DNA of 64,000 bases from Gemmatimonadota bacterium (GTDB lineage: Bacteria > Latescibacterota > UBA2968 > UBA8231): assembly GCA_002712305.1 (NCBI GenBank), contig PATE01000063.1, positions 56,773-120,772 on the forward strand, written 5' to 3'. This document shows, piece after piece, positions 44,769 to 53,428 of the stretch. The notes beneath the pieces are model-generated. The model was not told where the DNA came from, did not search any database, and worked only from the letters and a program-made list of their open reading frames with translations. The position numbers were made by a program, and so were the translations under genes. Position 1 is the stretch's first letter. Each line of letters begins with the position of its first letter.

Positions 44769-47087
44769 ATGACAGACCATGGTGAGACGACCCGCAAGGG
44801 TGGTGAAATCCGCAATTTCGGCACACAGACCTACAAGGTCGTGGGCACGCGGCCCATTCGGCACGATGGAACAGACAAGGTGACGGGGCGCGCCGTCTAC
44901 GGCGGAGACATACGGCTGCCGGGCATGCTCTACGGCCAGATCCTGCGATCGCCCCACGCCCACGCCAGGATCCAGCGGATCGATACCTCGCGAGCTGAAG
45001 CCCTGCCTGGGGTTCACGCCGTCGTGACCGCCGCCGACCTGCCGGACACCACCGGTGGCCGCATCGATCTTGGTGAGGGGCATGCAGATACGAAATACAT
45101 GCGAGACAATATCCTGGCTGGTGACAAGGTCCTCTATCGAGGTCACGCTGTGGCCGGGGTTGCTGCCGTTTCCCTTCACGTTGCCGAAGAGGCATTGGCG
45201 CTGATCGATGTGGACTACGAACTCCTCGAGCCCGTGATCGACGTCGAGACGGCTATGAAGGACTCGGCCCCCCTGTTGCACGAGGGGCTTACGACGACCG
45301 AACTCAACGAAGACACCGGCCGCAAAAGCAACATTGCCATGCACATCCGGCATGAGATGGGCGATGTGCAACAGGCCTTTGCCGGGGCAGCCCATGTGGC
45401 CGAAGCGGAGATCCGAACGGCGACGGTGCACCAAGGTTACATCGAGCCGCAGAACGGTACCGCCTCATGGAGTGAGGATGGCCAGCTGACGATCTGGACC
45501 AGCACGCAGGGGTCCTTCACGGCGCAGAAGCAGTTGGCGACGATCCTCGACATTCCCGTGTCGAAAGTGCGTGTCATTCCTCAAGAGATCGGTGGCGGTT
45601 TTGGCGGTAAGATCCCCGTCTACGTCGAGCCTGTGGCTGCCCTGCTGTCCCGCAAGACCGCTCATCCGGTCAAGATTATCATGACACGGGCCGACGTCTT
45701 TGAGAGCACCGGACCCACACCCGGTTCCTATGTGCGTGTGAAGATGGCCACCGACGCATCTGGGAAACTCGTTGCCTCTGAGGCCCATATCGCTCTGGAA
45801 GCGGGTGCTTTTCCTGGCGCTGAGATCGGTGCTGCTGCGATGTGTGTGTTCTCCTGCTACGACATTCCGCACGCGGTCGTCGATGGCTATGACGTCGTTG
45901 TGAACAAACCGAAATCGGCGCCATACCGAGCACCGGGGGCGACACAGGTCACGTGGCCCGTGGAAAAGGTGATGGATGATCTGGCCCGTCAACTGGGTAA
46001 GGACCCGGTCGCGTTCCGCCTCGACAACGCAGCCGCAGAGGGCACACGGCGCGTCGACGGGATCGTCTATCCACGCATCGGTGGTCGTGAATGTCTGGAG
46101 GTTGCCCGCGATTCCGACCACTATCAGTCCGAGTTGTCTGGCCCCTATCGGGGGCGTGGGATGGCGATTGGATACTGGTTCAACATCGGCCTGAAATCAG
46201 CGGTTACGGCCAGCGTCAACGCCGACGGCACCGTCCATCTCGTGGAAGGGTCGACGGATATTGGTGGCACACGCACCTCCGTGGCGATGCAGTTTGCCGA
46301 AACTCTCGGGTTGGATGCGGCCGACATCTATCCGAGCGTCGGCGACACGAGCGCCATCGGCTATACCGACGTCACCGGTGGCAGTCGGGTGACCTATGCC
46401 ACGGGTTGGGCGGCCTATGAAGCGGCAGAAGACGTGAAACGTCAGATGATCGAGCGCGCCGCGATTCTGTGGGAATCGAGTGCAGATCAAGTCGAATACA
46501 GCGACGGAGTGTTCAAGACCAGAGACGGTTCGAAATCGGCCGACTTCAAACAGTTGGCCCAGAAGCTCGAGGATACGGGAGGCCCCGTCGTGGGCAGAGC
46601 GACCGTTCATCCCGACACGGGCGTCGGTGGGTCGTTCGCGGTGAATATCGTGGACGTGGAGGTCGACCCCGACACGGGGAAAGTGGACATCCTGAGATTC
46701 ACCGTCATTCAGGACGCTGGCAAAGCGATCCACCCCAGTTATGTAGAAGGTCAGATGCAAGGGGGCAGCGTACAGGGCATCGGTTGGGCGCTGAACGAGG
46801 AGTATGCTTACACCGAGGAAGGCCGTATGGCGAATTCGACATTCCTCGACTATCGCATGCCCACCAGCCTCGACCTTCCCATGATCGAAACGATCATCGT
46901 CGAAGTACCCAATCCTGGACATCCGTATGGCGTGCGGGGCGTGGGTGAGGCGTCGATTGCGCCGCCGCCGGCCGCCGTTGCCGCCGCCGTTGAGAACGCG
47001 ACTGGTACTCAGCTAAATGTCCTGCCTCTGCGTCCAGATCGCATCATCAATGCCATGGAAGATTCGATTCCAGCCGCTGCTGGCTGA
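44769..47087 (+). CDS. Molybdenum hydroxylase large (molybdopterin-binding) subunit
   Basis: 772 residues, normal for this family. The N-terminal aldehyde oxidase hammerhead domain starts RPIRHDGTDKVTGRAVYGGDI. Cofactor-binding motifs include GGGFGGKIPVYVEP, PYRAPGATQVTWPVE and the C-terminal GVRGVGEASIAPPPAAVAAAVEN, where the catalytic Glu of the family is in the GxGE element. The Ala-Pro-Gly-containing loop differs from the Cys-containing CO dehydrogenase loop, so this is an aldehyde, xanthine or hydroxyaromatic-type oxidoreductase rather than CoxL. The substrate is unknown. A MoaD-like gene follows by 7 bp. Confidence 0.93.
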   Translation: MTDHGETTRKGGEIRNFGTQTYKVVGTRPIRHDGTDKVTGRAVYGGDIRLPGMLYGQILRSPHAHARIQRIDTSRAEALPGVHAVVTAADLPDTTGGRIDLGEGHADTKYMRDNILAGDKVLYRGHAVAGVAAVSLHVAEEALALIDVDYELLEPVIDVETAMKDSAPLLHEGLTTTELNEDTGRKSNIAMHIRHEMGDVQQAFAGAAHVAEAEIRTATVHQGYIEPQNGTASWSEDGQLTIWTSTQGSFTAQKQLATILDIPVSKVRVIPQEIGGGFGGKIPVYVEPVAALLSRKTAHPVKIIMTRADVFESTGPTPGSYVRVKMATDASGKLVASEAHIALEAGAFPGAEIGAAAMCVFSCYDIPHAVVDGYDVVVNKPKSAPYRAPGATQVTWPVEKVMDDLARQLGKDPVAFRLDNAAAEGTRRVDGIVYPRIGGRECLEVARDSDHYQSELSGPYRGRGMAIGYWFNIGLKSAVTASVNADGTVHLVEGSTDIGGTRTSVAMQFAETLGLDAADIYPSVGDTSAIGYTDVTGGSRVTYATGWAAYEAAEDVKRQMIERAAILWESSADQVEYSDGVFKTRDGSKSADFKQLAQKLEDTGGPVVGRATVHPDTGVGGSFAVNIVDVEVDPDTGKVDILRFTVIQDAGKAIHPSYVEGQMQGGSVQGIGWALNEEYAYTEEGRMANSTFLDYRMPTSLDLPMIETIIVEVPNPGHPYGVRGVGEASIAPPPAAVAAAVENATGTQLNVLPLRPDRIINAMEDSIPAAAG

Positions 47088-47094
47088 GTCCGCC

Positions 47095-47367
47095 ATGGCG
47101 ATGGTCTGGATTCCCGCGCCCTGGCGAGAGAAACTGACGCAGGGTCAACAGCAGGTCGATGTCGAGGGAGCCACAGTGCGGCAGGTGATCGAGGCCCTCG
47201 ATGCACGTTTTCCGGGGATGCGGCAGAGAATCATCGATCCGGAACACGATCGAATTCGGCACGATATCGCCGTCTCCGTCGATGGCGAGATCTCTGTCGA
47301 AGGTCTACGACGCAAGGTCGGTGAAACCAGTGAGGTCCACTTCCTGCCTGCCATGGCGGGCGGCTGA
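47095..47367 (+). CDS. MoaD/ThiS-family sulfur-carrier protein
   Basis: 90 residues from the ATG at 47095; an upstream in-frame start at 47017 overlaps the hydroxylase large subunit. The beta-grasp pattern is visible as VEGATVRQVIEALDARFPGM and ISVDGEI-like turns. The chain ends in the diagnostic Gly-Gly (MAGG), which is adenylated and thiocarboxylated in MoaD proteins for molybdopterin synthesis. Its place right after a molybdenum enzyme fits that role. No moaE or moeB is visible nearby, so the cofactor pathway continues elsewhere. A terminator follows. Confidence 0.8.
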   Translation: MAMVWIPAPWREKLTQGQQQVDVEGATVRQVIEALDARFPGMRQRIIDPEHDRIRHDIAVSVDGEISVEGLRRKVGETSEVHFLPAMAGG

Positions 47368-47393
47368 GGCACGCCAGGAACCCTAAAGAAAAC

Positions 47394-47422
47394 GGGCCCC
47401 GCGAAATCGAATCGTGGGGCCC
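47394..47422. terminator. Bidirectional hairpin terminator between moaD-like and dut genes
   Basis: GGGCCCCGCGA at 47394-47404 and TCGTGGGGCCC at 47412-47422 form an 11-bp stem with one G-T wobble and a short loop. Flanking sequences are A-rich upstream (AAAGAAAAC) and T-containing downstream (CCTTTG), so it could end transcription from both converging operons. Confidence 0.7.
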
Positions 47423-47454
47423 TCACCTTTGCCCTTCGGCAGAGTCCATTGAGG

Positions 47455-47901
47455 TCAAGTGCGTCCGGTGGAGCCGAAACCTCTCTCGCCTCGTCGCGTG
47501 TCTCCCAACTCATCGACCAGCTCCCATTCTGCTCGGGTCACCGGCGCGAACACGAGTTGGGCGATGCGCTCACCCGGTTCGATCACCTGCTCTTGTCCAG
47601 ATAGATTCACCAGGATGACCCCCACGTCGCCCCGGTAGTCGGCATCGATCGTGCCCGGCGCATTGAGCACCGTGAGTCCACGTTTGAGGGCCAAACCGCT
47701 GCGGGGCCGTACCTGACCTTCGTATCCGGTGGGAATCTCAATCTTCAAGCCCGAAGCAATCAACGCACGCTCGCCCGCAGCCAGGGTCAGCGCCTCGGCG
47801 AGATGCGCACGCAGATCCATGCCCGCACTGTCGATCGTTTCGTAGGCGGGCAGGGCTCCTTCGGTCTCTTGTACAACACGCACACGAATTACTGTGCTCA
47901 T
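47455..47901 (-). CDS. dut: Deoxyuridine triphosphatase (dUTPase)
   Basis: 148 residues from the ATG at 47901, which overlaps the wzz-like stop by 4 bp. The five dUTPase motifs are all visible: DSAGMDLRAHL, PRSGLALKRGLTVLN, GTIDADYRGDVGVILVN, ERIAQLVFAPV and the C-terminal RGERGFGSTG. It hydrolyses dUTP to dUMP, preventing uracil incorporation. Finding it as the last gene of an exopolysaccharide operon, tightly overlapping, is unusual in layout but the protein is ordinary. Confidence 0.95.
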   Translation of the reverse strand: MSTVIRVRVVQETEGALPAYETIDSAGMDLRAHLAEALTLAAGERALIASGLKIEIPTGYEGQVRPRSGLALKRGLTVLNAPGTIDADYRGDVGVILVNLSGQEQVIEPGERIAQLVFAPVTRAEWELVDELGDTRRGERGFGSTGRT

Positions 47902-49112
47902 CGCGAAGCCACGTGCTGACTGTATTCGACTCGCCAACGAGCGCGCAGTGCCGACACATAGGTGGCGGCGAGCACATAGAAGATGGAGGCGAATAGACTC
48001 AAGGTAGCGGCGATGAGGACCATCAGCAGACGGCGCGGCCCTGCGGGCTTCTCCGGTACCATGGCGTGATCGAGTACCTGAATCGTAGACGTCGTGTTGC
48101 TCGCCTCGATAAGGGATTCGGCCTTCTGCTCCAACAACATCTTCATCAATGCGCCCTGGACAAGCACGTCCTTCTCGATGTTCGCATACTCCTGCGATAC
48201 GGAGGGGATGTCGCGCAACGGCAGGAACAGATTCTCTGAACCGAAGACCTGAGAGATAGGCGAGTCGCCGACGGGGTCCATCACCGATGCATCGCCATCG
48301 CGCAGATAGCGTAAAGCCAACTGTCGATTCTGCGCTTCCTTTTGTAATCGGCGGACGTCTGGGTGTGACTCGCCAAAACCGGACTGCATCAGACTGAGTC
48401 GTTTGATGATCAGTTCCATGAACGCCATCTGCATTTCGGCGGCTGTGCGGATCGTCGCCCGCGCCTGGTCCGCCAAGGAGATCGCGTTGTGCTCTTCCTG
48501 GAAGACCTGCAACTGCTGCATCGCGTCCTGCAGCTTCACGTCCTCGCGCTCCTCTAACAGCGAGATGAACTCAAAGCGTTCCTGGGCCGATTCGTTCGAC
48601 AACAGCTGATTGGTCGTGTCCAGATAGATGACATACTGATTGGCCATGTCCGTGGCTTGCTGAGGATCACGATCGGTGACGGAGATCATGATCGTGCCCT
48701 CTTCGCTTTTGCCGATCTCCGTTCGTCGTTCGAGTGCCTCCAATGCATCTTCGATGCCTTCGGTCTTGTATACTTTGGTCAGGTCGAATCGATCCACCAT
48801 TTTTCGCCGCATGGTGGGACTCTTGAGAATGGCAACGAAGATGTCCGCAGGTGTGCCCTTCTCTCCCAATCGCAGAGACGGAATCGGAAGGGCGGATAAC
48901 AGCTCCGCGAAGCCGAATCCCTTCTTCGCTTCCTTCGGGGGCAACAGCTGGACAACACTCTTGTATTCGTCTTCCAGCAACAGGCTCAGGGCGCCCGTGG
49001 TGACGCTGACGATGAGGGTTCCCACGACGATCATCCGCCACCCGGAGACGAGGGCGGTAATCAGATCGAGAATGCTGACGTCTTGGCGTTCGGTGCTCTG
49101 TGTCATGGTCAA
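47898..49112 (-). CDS. Polysaccharide chain-length determinant, Wzz family
   Basis: 404 residues. A membrane helix near residues 28-48 and another near 375-395 flank a long periplasmic region, the classic Wzz topology. The N-terminus has VSILDLITALVSGWRMIVVGTLIV. The C-terminal loop AMVPEKPAGPRRLLMVLIAATLSLF matches the Wzz/BY-kinase adaptor proline motif before the second helix. The middle is coiled coil (LLEEREDVKLQDAMQQL). No C-terminal tyrosine kinase domain is present. It controls polymer length with Wzy/Wzx or guides export through Wza. It is joined by 4-bp overlaps to the wza-like and dut genes. Confidence 0.88.
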   Translation of the reverse strand: MTMTQSTERQDVSILDLITALVSGWRMIVVGTLIVSVTTGALSLLLEDEYKSVVQLLPPKEAKKGFGFAELLSALPIPSLRLGEKGTPADIFVAILKSPTMRRKMVDRFDLTKVYKTEGIEDALEALERRTEIGKSEEGTIMISVTDRDPQQATDMANQYVIYLDTTNQLLSNESAQERFEFISLLEEREDVKLQDAMQQLQVFQEEHNAISLADQARATIRTAAEMQMAFMELIIKRLSLMQSGFGESHPDVRRLQKEAQNRQLALRYLRDGDASVMDPVGDSPISQVFGSENLFLPLRDIPSVSQEYANIEKDVLVQGALMKMLLEQKAESLIEASNTTSTIQVLDHAMVPEKPAGPRRLLMVLIAATLSLFASIFYVLAATYVSALRARWRVEYSQHVASR

Positions 49113-50818
49113 ATCGCGCGCACGAGGAGGATGAGGGTCAGCGCTTCAGCGGTGGTACGCATCGTGCCCTGCACGAGGGCCCACCAGTCACGGTATTCTT
49201 TTTCGGGGACCCAGATCTCGTCACCCGGTAAAACGATCAGATTCGCATTGTAGGCTTCTCGCTGACCCGTACGGGCGCGGATCAAACGCGCACCGCCCTT
49301 GTCGGCGTCAAAGGAGTAACCACCGGCTCTTTCGAGATAGTACGCGGCGCGGCGCCCCTCTTCGAAATTGAGGAGGCCCGGCTTGAGGAACTGGCCACTC
49401 ATGCTCACCGTGGCTCGTTGCTGCGGCACGTGAATCACGTCCCCGCCTTTGAGCAGGATGTTCTGTGTTTCGTCGCCCTCAAACAACAGCTGAAAGTCGA
49501 TGGTGAGGCGACCCTTCTCTTCACGCTGTTTTGTCTTCAGGTATGCACGCTCTTCCGGAATCAGGTCCGCCAGACCTGTGGCGGCGACGATGTCCTGAAG
49601 TCGAGCAAGTTCGGGATCCTGGATCGCTCGATACTTGGTCCGAATCACGCGTGCCTCCAGGAGGTTGGCTCGGTTCGTTAAACCTCCGGCCTGCTCGATG
49701 AAATCCCGAATGCGGGTCTTGCCCTCGACAATTCGGTAGCGGCCGGTATAAAGAATCTCGCCGTGGGCATGCACGGTCGGCGTCTGCTGCCAGTCAGAGC
49801 GGGAGCGAATGAACAGCATGTCCTTCGGCTGCAGAGGCACGTGGGCAATGTCGGCACTTGTGTGTAACCGGTCACTATCCTCCGTCACCAGCGGAACCAC
49901 GGTTATCGAATCCGTGCCGGCGACGAAGCGCCAGATCTCCGCGTGGGCGAGGGGCGCACTGCCCGCAACGCCTTGGGCAAGACGCAACAGGTCGCCTACC
50001 GTGTCTCCGGCGCGGAATTCCTGGGAGCCCTCTGCGTTCACGGTACCGTAAACGAAGATCTGATGTTTGCGAAAGCCAACGTGAACGACATCCCCCATCC
50101 GCACGTAGGGATTCTGTCTGATATCACCGGTAGACAGGAACATGGCCAGATCCACCTCCTCCGCCGACCCATCCTGATGCAGGATCTTCACCGACCGGCG
50201 TGCCGTGGGCTGTTTCGCCACCTTACCGTCGTCCAGAAAACCACCGGCCTTCTCGATGAGGTCAGAGACGCGCGTGACGGGGGAGATAACGTGCGCTCTC
50301 TCACTTTCGAGGACGGCGCCTGTCACATAGGCGGTAAAGAAACGCATGCTCTGCAGCGTCAGTGAGATTTCCACACTCGGATACTTCTCATGGGCCACGT
50401 CGCCGATCATCTGCTTTGCCGTGGCGAGCGTCTTCCCAGCGACCTTAAATGTGCCGATTGTCGGTACCAGGGCCTGTCCCTCGGGATTCACCTCGAACCG
50501 AATGTCCTGGTCGAATTCGCCCCAGATATACAGTTGCAACACATCGCCTGGACCGACGATGTACGTATCTGGGTCGATTTCGCGATCCTGAGCGATCCGC
50601 AATCGCTGAACACCCTCGTCCTCCGGCAGGCGCAGCCGGCTGTCCATGCCTTCTGGCATGAAGCCCGGTGTCTTGGTGCCGGGAATGCGTCGGATCTCGG
50701 CTTCTTCACGCTCGCTTTCATCGACGAGCTCTTCCAATTCTTGCGCACCAACGGGGCTGGCGAGGGTGAACAGCACCCCGCAGCCGGCGGCTATGGCGCC
50801 GATCCATCGTCGTCTCAC
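49109..50818 (-). CDS. Polysaccharide export outer-membrane protein with SLBB domains (Wza-like)
   Basis: 569 residues, longer than Wza (about 380). A signal peptide (residues 5-24, ending PVGAQE) is present. The polysaccharide-export domain starts YIVGPGDVLQLYIWGEFD near residue 88. At least three SLBB-type beta domains follow (VYGTVNAEGSQEFRAG, VHAHGEILYTGRYRIVEGKT, VSMSGQFLKPGLLNFEEG). The C-terminus ends in a hydrophobic stretch consistent with a membrane anchor. It likely forms the periplasmic-outer membrane conduit for an exopolysaccharide. It overlaps both neighbouring genes (rfbB, wzz-like) by 4 bp, implying translational coupling. Confidence 0.92.
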   Translation of the reverse strand: MRRRWIGAIAAGCGVLFTLASPVGAQELEELVDESEREEAEIRRIPGTKTPGFMPEGMDSRLRLPEDEGVQRLRIAQDREIDPDTYIVGPGDVLQLYIWGEFDQDIRFEVNPEGQALVPTIGTFKVAGKTLATAKQMIGDVAHEKYPSVEISLTLQSMRFFTAYVTGAVLESERAHVISPVTRVSDLIEKAGGFLDDGKVAKQPTARRSVKILHQDGSAEEVDLAMFLSTGDIRQNPYVRMGDVVHVGFRKHQIFVYGTVNAEGSQEFRAGDTVGDLLRLAQGVAGSAPLAHAEIWRFVAGTDSITVVPLVTEDSDRLHTSADIAHVPLQPKDMLFIRSRSDWQQTPTVHAHGEILYTGRYRIVEGKTRIRDFIEQAGGLTNRANLLEARVIRTKYRAIQDPELARLQDIVAATGLADLIPEERAYLKTKQREEKGRLTIDFQLLFEGDETQNILLKGGDVIHVPQQRATVSMSGQFLKPGLLNFEEGRRAAYYLERAGGYSFDADKGGARLIRARTGQREAYNANLIVLPGDEIWVPEKEYRDWWALVQGTMRTTAEALTLILLVRAI

Positions 50819-51828
50819 TTCAGTCGCTCTCCATACTGACGTTTGTAGTAGGCCTGATAGTCATCGCTCGCTTTGATGTCGCGCCACCAGCCTTCATTGT
50901 CCACATACCACTGAATCGTCCGACGCATCGATTCGGTTACATCTACCTCCGGTTGCCAACCCAATTCGCGAACCTTGGATGAATCGAGGGCGTATCGTTG
51001 GTCGTGTCCGGCGCGATCCTCAACGAACTGCAGCAAGGACTCGGGTTTGCCCAGTTGCTCCAGAATCGCGCGTGCCACTCCGATGCCATTGGCGTCGTTT
51101 TCACCCCCCACATTGTAGGCCTCACCGGCGACGCCGTCATGGTACACCAGGTCGATGGCGCTGCAGTGATCGTCCACATACAGATGATCTCGCACCTGAA
51201 GCCCGTTGCCATAGACCGGCAGTGGTTGATCGTCGATGGCATTGGTGATATATAGGGGGACTCGCTTTTCGGGATACTGGTAGGGCCCAATGTTGTTCGA
51301 GGCCCGAGTTACCACCGTCTCCAGCCCGTGGGTGATGTGATACGCACGCACGAGCATCTCTGCGCTCGCTTTGCTGGCCGAGTAGGGATTACGCGGCTCA
51401 AGAGGGAAATCCTCGTCCCACGCACCCTCTGCCAACGAACCGTAGACCTCATCGGTGCTGATCTGATGGAACCGGCCAATGTCGTGTTTACGTGCCGCTT
51501 CCAACAGAACGTAGGTCCCATACACATCGGTCTGGACGAACTCTGCACCGCCAAAGATCGAACGATCGACGTGACTCTCAGCGGCGAAATTGACGATGCC
51601 GTCACACTCCGCGACGAGGGCGTCCACGACCTCCACATCGCAGATATCACCATGGACGAAGCGGTATCGTTCGTTCTGATCGAAGTCTTTCAGATTAGCC
51701 GGATTTCCGGCGTAGGTCAGCTTGTCAAGATTGACGATGCGATCGGTGGGATACCGGTTGAGGAAGTAGCGGACGAAATTGCTGCCGATAAAGCCGCTAC
51801 CACCGGTGACCAAAACAGTCCTGCTCAA
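50815..51828 (-). CDS. rfbB: dTDP-glucose 4,6-dehydratase
   Basis: 337 residues. Extended SDR: LVTGGSGFIGSNFVRYFLNRYP with GxxGxxG; the catalytic stretch STDEVYGSLAEG and the YSASKASAEMLVRAYH Tyr-x-x-x-Lys pair. YGNGLQVRDHLYVDDHCSAID is the RmlB/RfbB signature. It converts dTDP-glucose to dTDP-4-keto-6-deoxyglucose, precursor of rhamnose and related sugars. No rmlA, rmlC or rmlD is in this window, so the final sugar is unknown. The gene overlaps the wza-like gene by 4 bp and follows ugd by 31 bp. Confidence 0.94.
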   Translation of the reverse strand: MSRTVLVTGGSGFIGSNFVRYFLNRYPTDRIVNLDKLTYAGNPANLKDFDQNERYRFVHGDICDVEVVDALVAECDGIVNFAAESHVDRSIFGGAEFVQTDVYGTYVLLEAARKHDIGRFHQISTDEVYGSLAEGAWDEDFPLEPRNPYSASKASAEMLVRAYHITHGLETVVTRASNNIGPYQYPEKRVPLYITNAIDDQPLPVYGNGLQVRDHLYVDDHCSAIDLVYHDGVAGEAYNVGGENDANGIGVARAILEQLGKPESLLQFVEDRAGHDQRYALDSSKVRELGWQPEVDVTESMRRTIQWYVDNEGWWRDIKASDDYQAYYKRQYGERLK

Positions 51829-51859
51829 GACGATCTCCTCACTCAGGTTCGTGCGTCGC

Positions 51860-53233
51860 TTACGTGCGGATGGGGGAGAATCGCCCCGGGATCATCCAGG
51901 ACGAAGTGTCATCGGATTCACCAGGGCTGCGGGAGACACGTCCGACACTGACATACTCAAAACCGAGACGGACCATTTCATGGGGGTCGTAGATGTTGCG
52001 GCAATCGAGAAACCGATTTGTTGCGGCACAATCGAGGAGCCGGGGCAGATCCATATTGCGGAACTCATTCCACTCGGTCATCAGCACGACGGCATCTGCA
52101 TCCTGGGCGGCCGTATAGGGATCCTCACAACAGATGAGGTCCGGATGCTCCTGTTTGCTGTGCTCCATCGCCGCCGGGTCATAGGCTTTCACCGTCGCTC
52201 CCGCCTCGATCAACGAAGCGACCATCTCCAATGCGGGTGCCTCGCGGATATCGTCTGTATCCGGTTTGAAGGACAGCCCCAGCAAACAGATCGTCTTGTT
52301 GGAGAAGTCACCAACGAGATGGTGCAGTTTGTCGACCATTCGCCGTCGTTGTCGAACATTGCTCGTGTCGATGGCTTCGATCAATGGAGCGTCGACCTCG
52401 CCTCGACGGGCTGTAGCGGCCAGACCTTGAACATCCTTTGGAAAACAGCTGCCTCCATATCCAGCCCCTGCGAACAGGTTGCGTGGACCGATTCGTTCGT
52501 CGAGTCCCATACCACGCGCTACGGCGGTCACGTCGGCACCGTATGCTTCGCAGACACTGGCGATCTCATTGATGAAGGAGATCTTCGCCGCCAACAGAGC
52601 ATTCGAGGCGTATTTGATCATTTCAGCCGACTGGATGCCCGTCAACACCATGGGCGTGTCGTTCTGATACAGTGGCCGATACACGTCGACGACGGCTTCC
52701 ATGGCGCGCTGACTTCCCGCCCCGATCACGACACGATCGGGGTGCATGAAATCATCGATGGCCGATCCCTCACGAAGGAATTCTGGGTTGGACACAACAT
52801 CGAAATCGGCGTCAGGGCGCACCTTGCGGATGATCTGCTCGACTTCGTCCCCCGTTCCGACGGGCACCGTGCTTTTGTTGACGACGATCTTGAAGTCCTC
52901 CATGTACTGGCCGATGGTCCGGGCCGCATTGTGCACGAAGGACATGTCCACCTCGCCTGATGGCAGGGAAGGTGTGCCGACGCAGATGAAGACGATTTCC
53001 GATGACTGGATGGCAAAGGCGACATCGGAGGAGAAACTGAGCCGTCCGCTTTCACGATTGCGGTCGACCAATTCCTCCAGTCCAGGTTCATAGATGGGCA
53101 CCTCGCCCGACCGCAGCAACTCGACGCGTGTCTCGTCGATGTCGACGGCGACCACAGCGTTGCCGAAGTCAGCCAAGCAGGCACCTGAGACGAGCCCGAC
53201 ATAGCCGGTCCCCATCACACAGATCCGCCTCAC
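51860..53233 (-). CDS. ugd: UDP-glucose 6-dehydrogenase
   Basis: 457 residues. The N-terminal Rossmann fold begins RRICVMGTGYVGLVSGACLADFG. VPVGTGDEVEQII and NPEFLREGSAIDDFMHPDRVV follow. The catalytic cysteine is Cys263 in AGAGYGGSCFPKDVQGL. The C-terminal domain binds UDP. Length is normal. It makes UDP-glucuronate, which can enter the polymer directly or be converted to UDP-xylose by the enzyme encoded at 34351. It is the first gene of the polysaccharide operon, behind a strong predicted promoter. Confidence 0.96.
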   Translation of the reverse strand: MRRICVMGTGYVGLVSGACLADFGNAVVAVDIDETRVELLRSGEVPIYEPGLEELVDRNRESGRLSFSSDVAFAIQSSEIVFICVGTPSLPSGEVDMSFVHNAARTIGQYMEDFKIVVNKSTVPVGTGDEVEQIIRKVRPDADFDVVSNPEFLREGSAIDDFMHPDRVVIGAGSQRAMEAVVDVYRPLYQNDTPMVLTGIQSAEMIKYASNALLAAKISFINEIASVCEAYGADVTAVARGMGLDERIGPRNLFAGAGYGGSCFPKDVQGLAATARRGEVDAPLIEAIDTSNVRQRRRMVDKLHHLVGDFSNKTICLLGLSFKPDTDDIREAPALEMVASLIEAGATVKAYDPAAMEHSKQEHPDLICCEDPYTAAQDADAVVLMTEWNEFRNMDLPRLLDCAATNRFLDCRNIYDPHEMVRLGFEYVSVGRVSRSPGESDDTSSWMIPGRFSPIRT

Positions 53234-53302
53234 GGCACGATCTCCAATCCGACGAGATGAACAGCAAGAAAGTGAGGGAGAAACAACGACTTAGAAGACT
53301 TT

Positions 53303-53331
53303 AGAATAAGGACGACCCCCAGGAGTGTCAA
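53303..53331 (-). promoter_or_regulatory. Predicted promoter of the ugd-rfbB-wza-wzz-dut operon
   Basis: On the minus strand TTGACA (53326-53331), a 17-bp spacer, then TATTCT (53303-53308). Both hexamers are near consensus. The start site would be about 60-65 bp before the ugd ATG. Confidence 0.65.
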
Positions 53332-53428
53332 CGAATCGGCACGCTCCGATCCGCACAGATGGAGGCCAGCACTCATGTTTCTGAACAGCCTCGATCTTGC
53401 CGGATCACTGACGCGATCTGCTGCAGAC

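Noticed and set aside
43199-47087. Aerobic CO dehydrogenase (coxMSL)
   Set aside because: Gene order matches, but the large subunit has PYRAPGA where CoxL has a Cys-containing loop, so CO oxidation is not supported.
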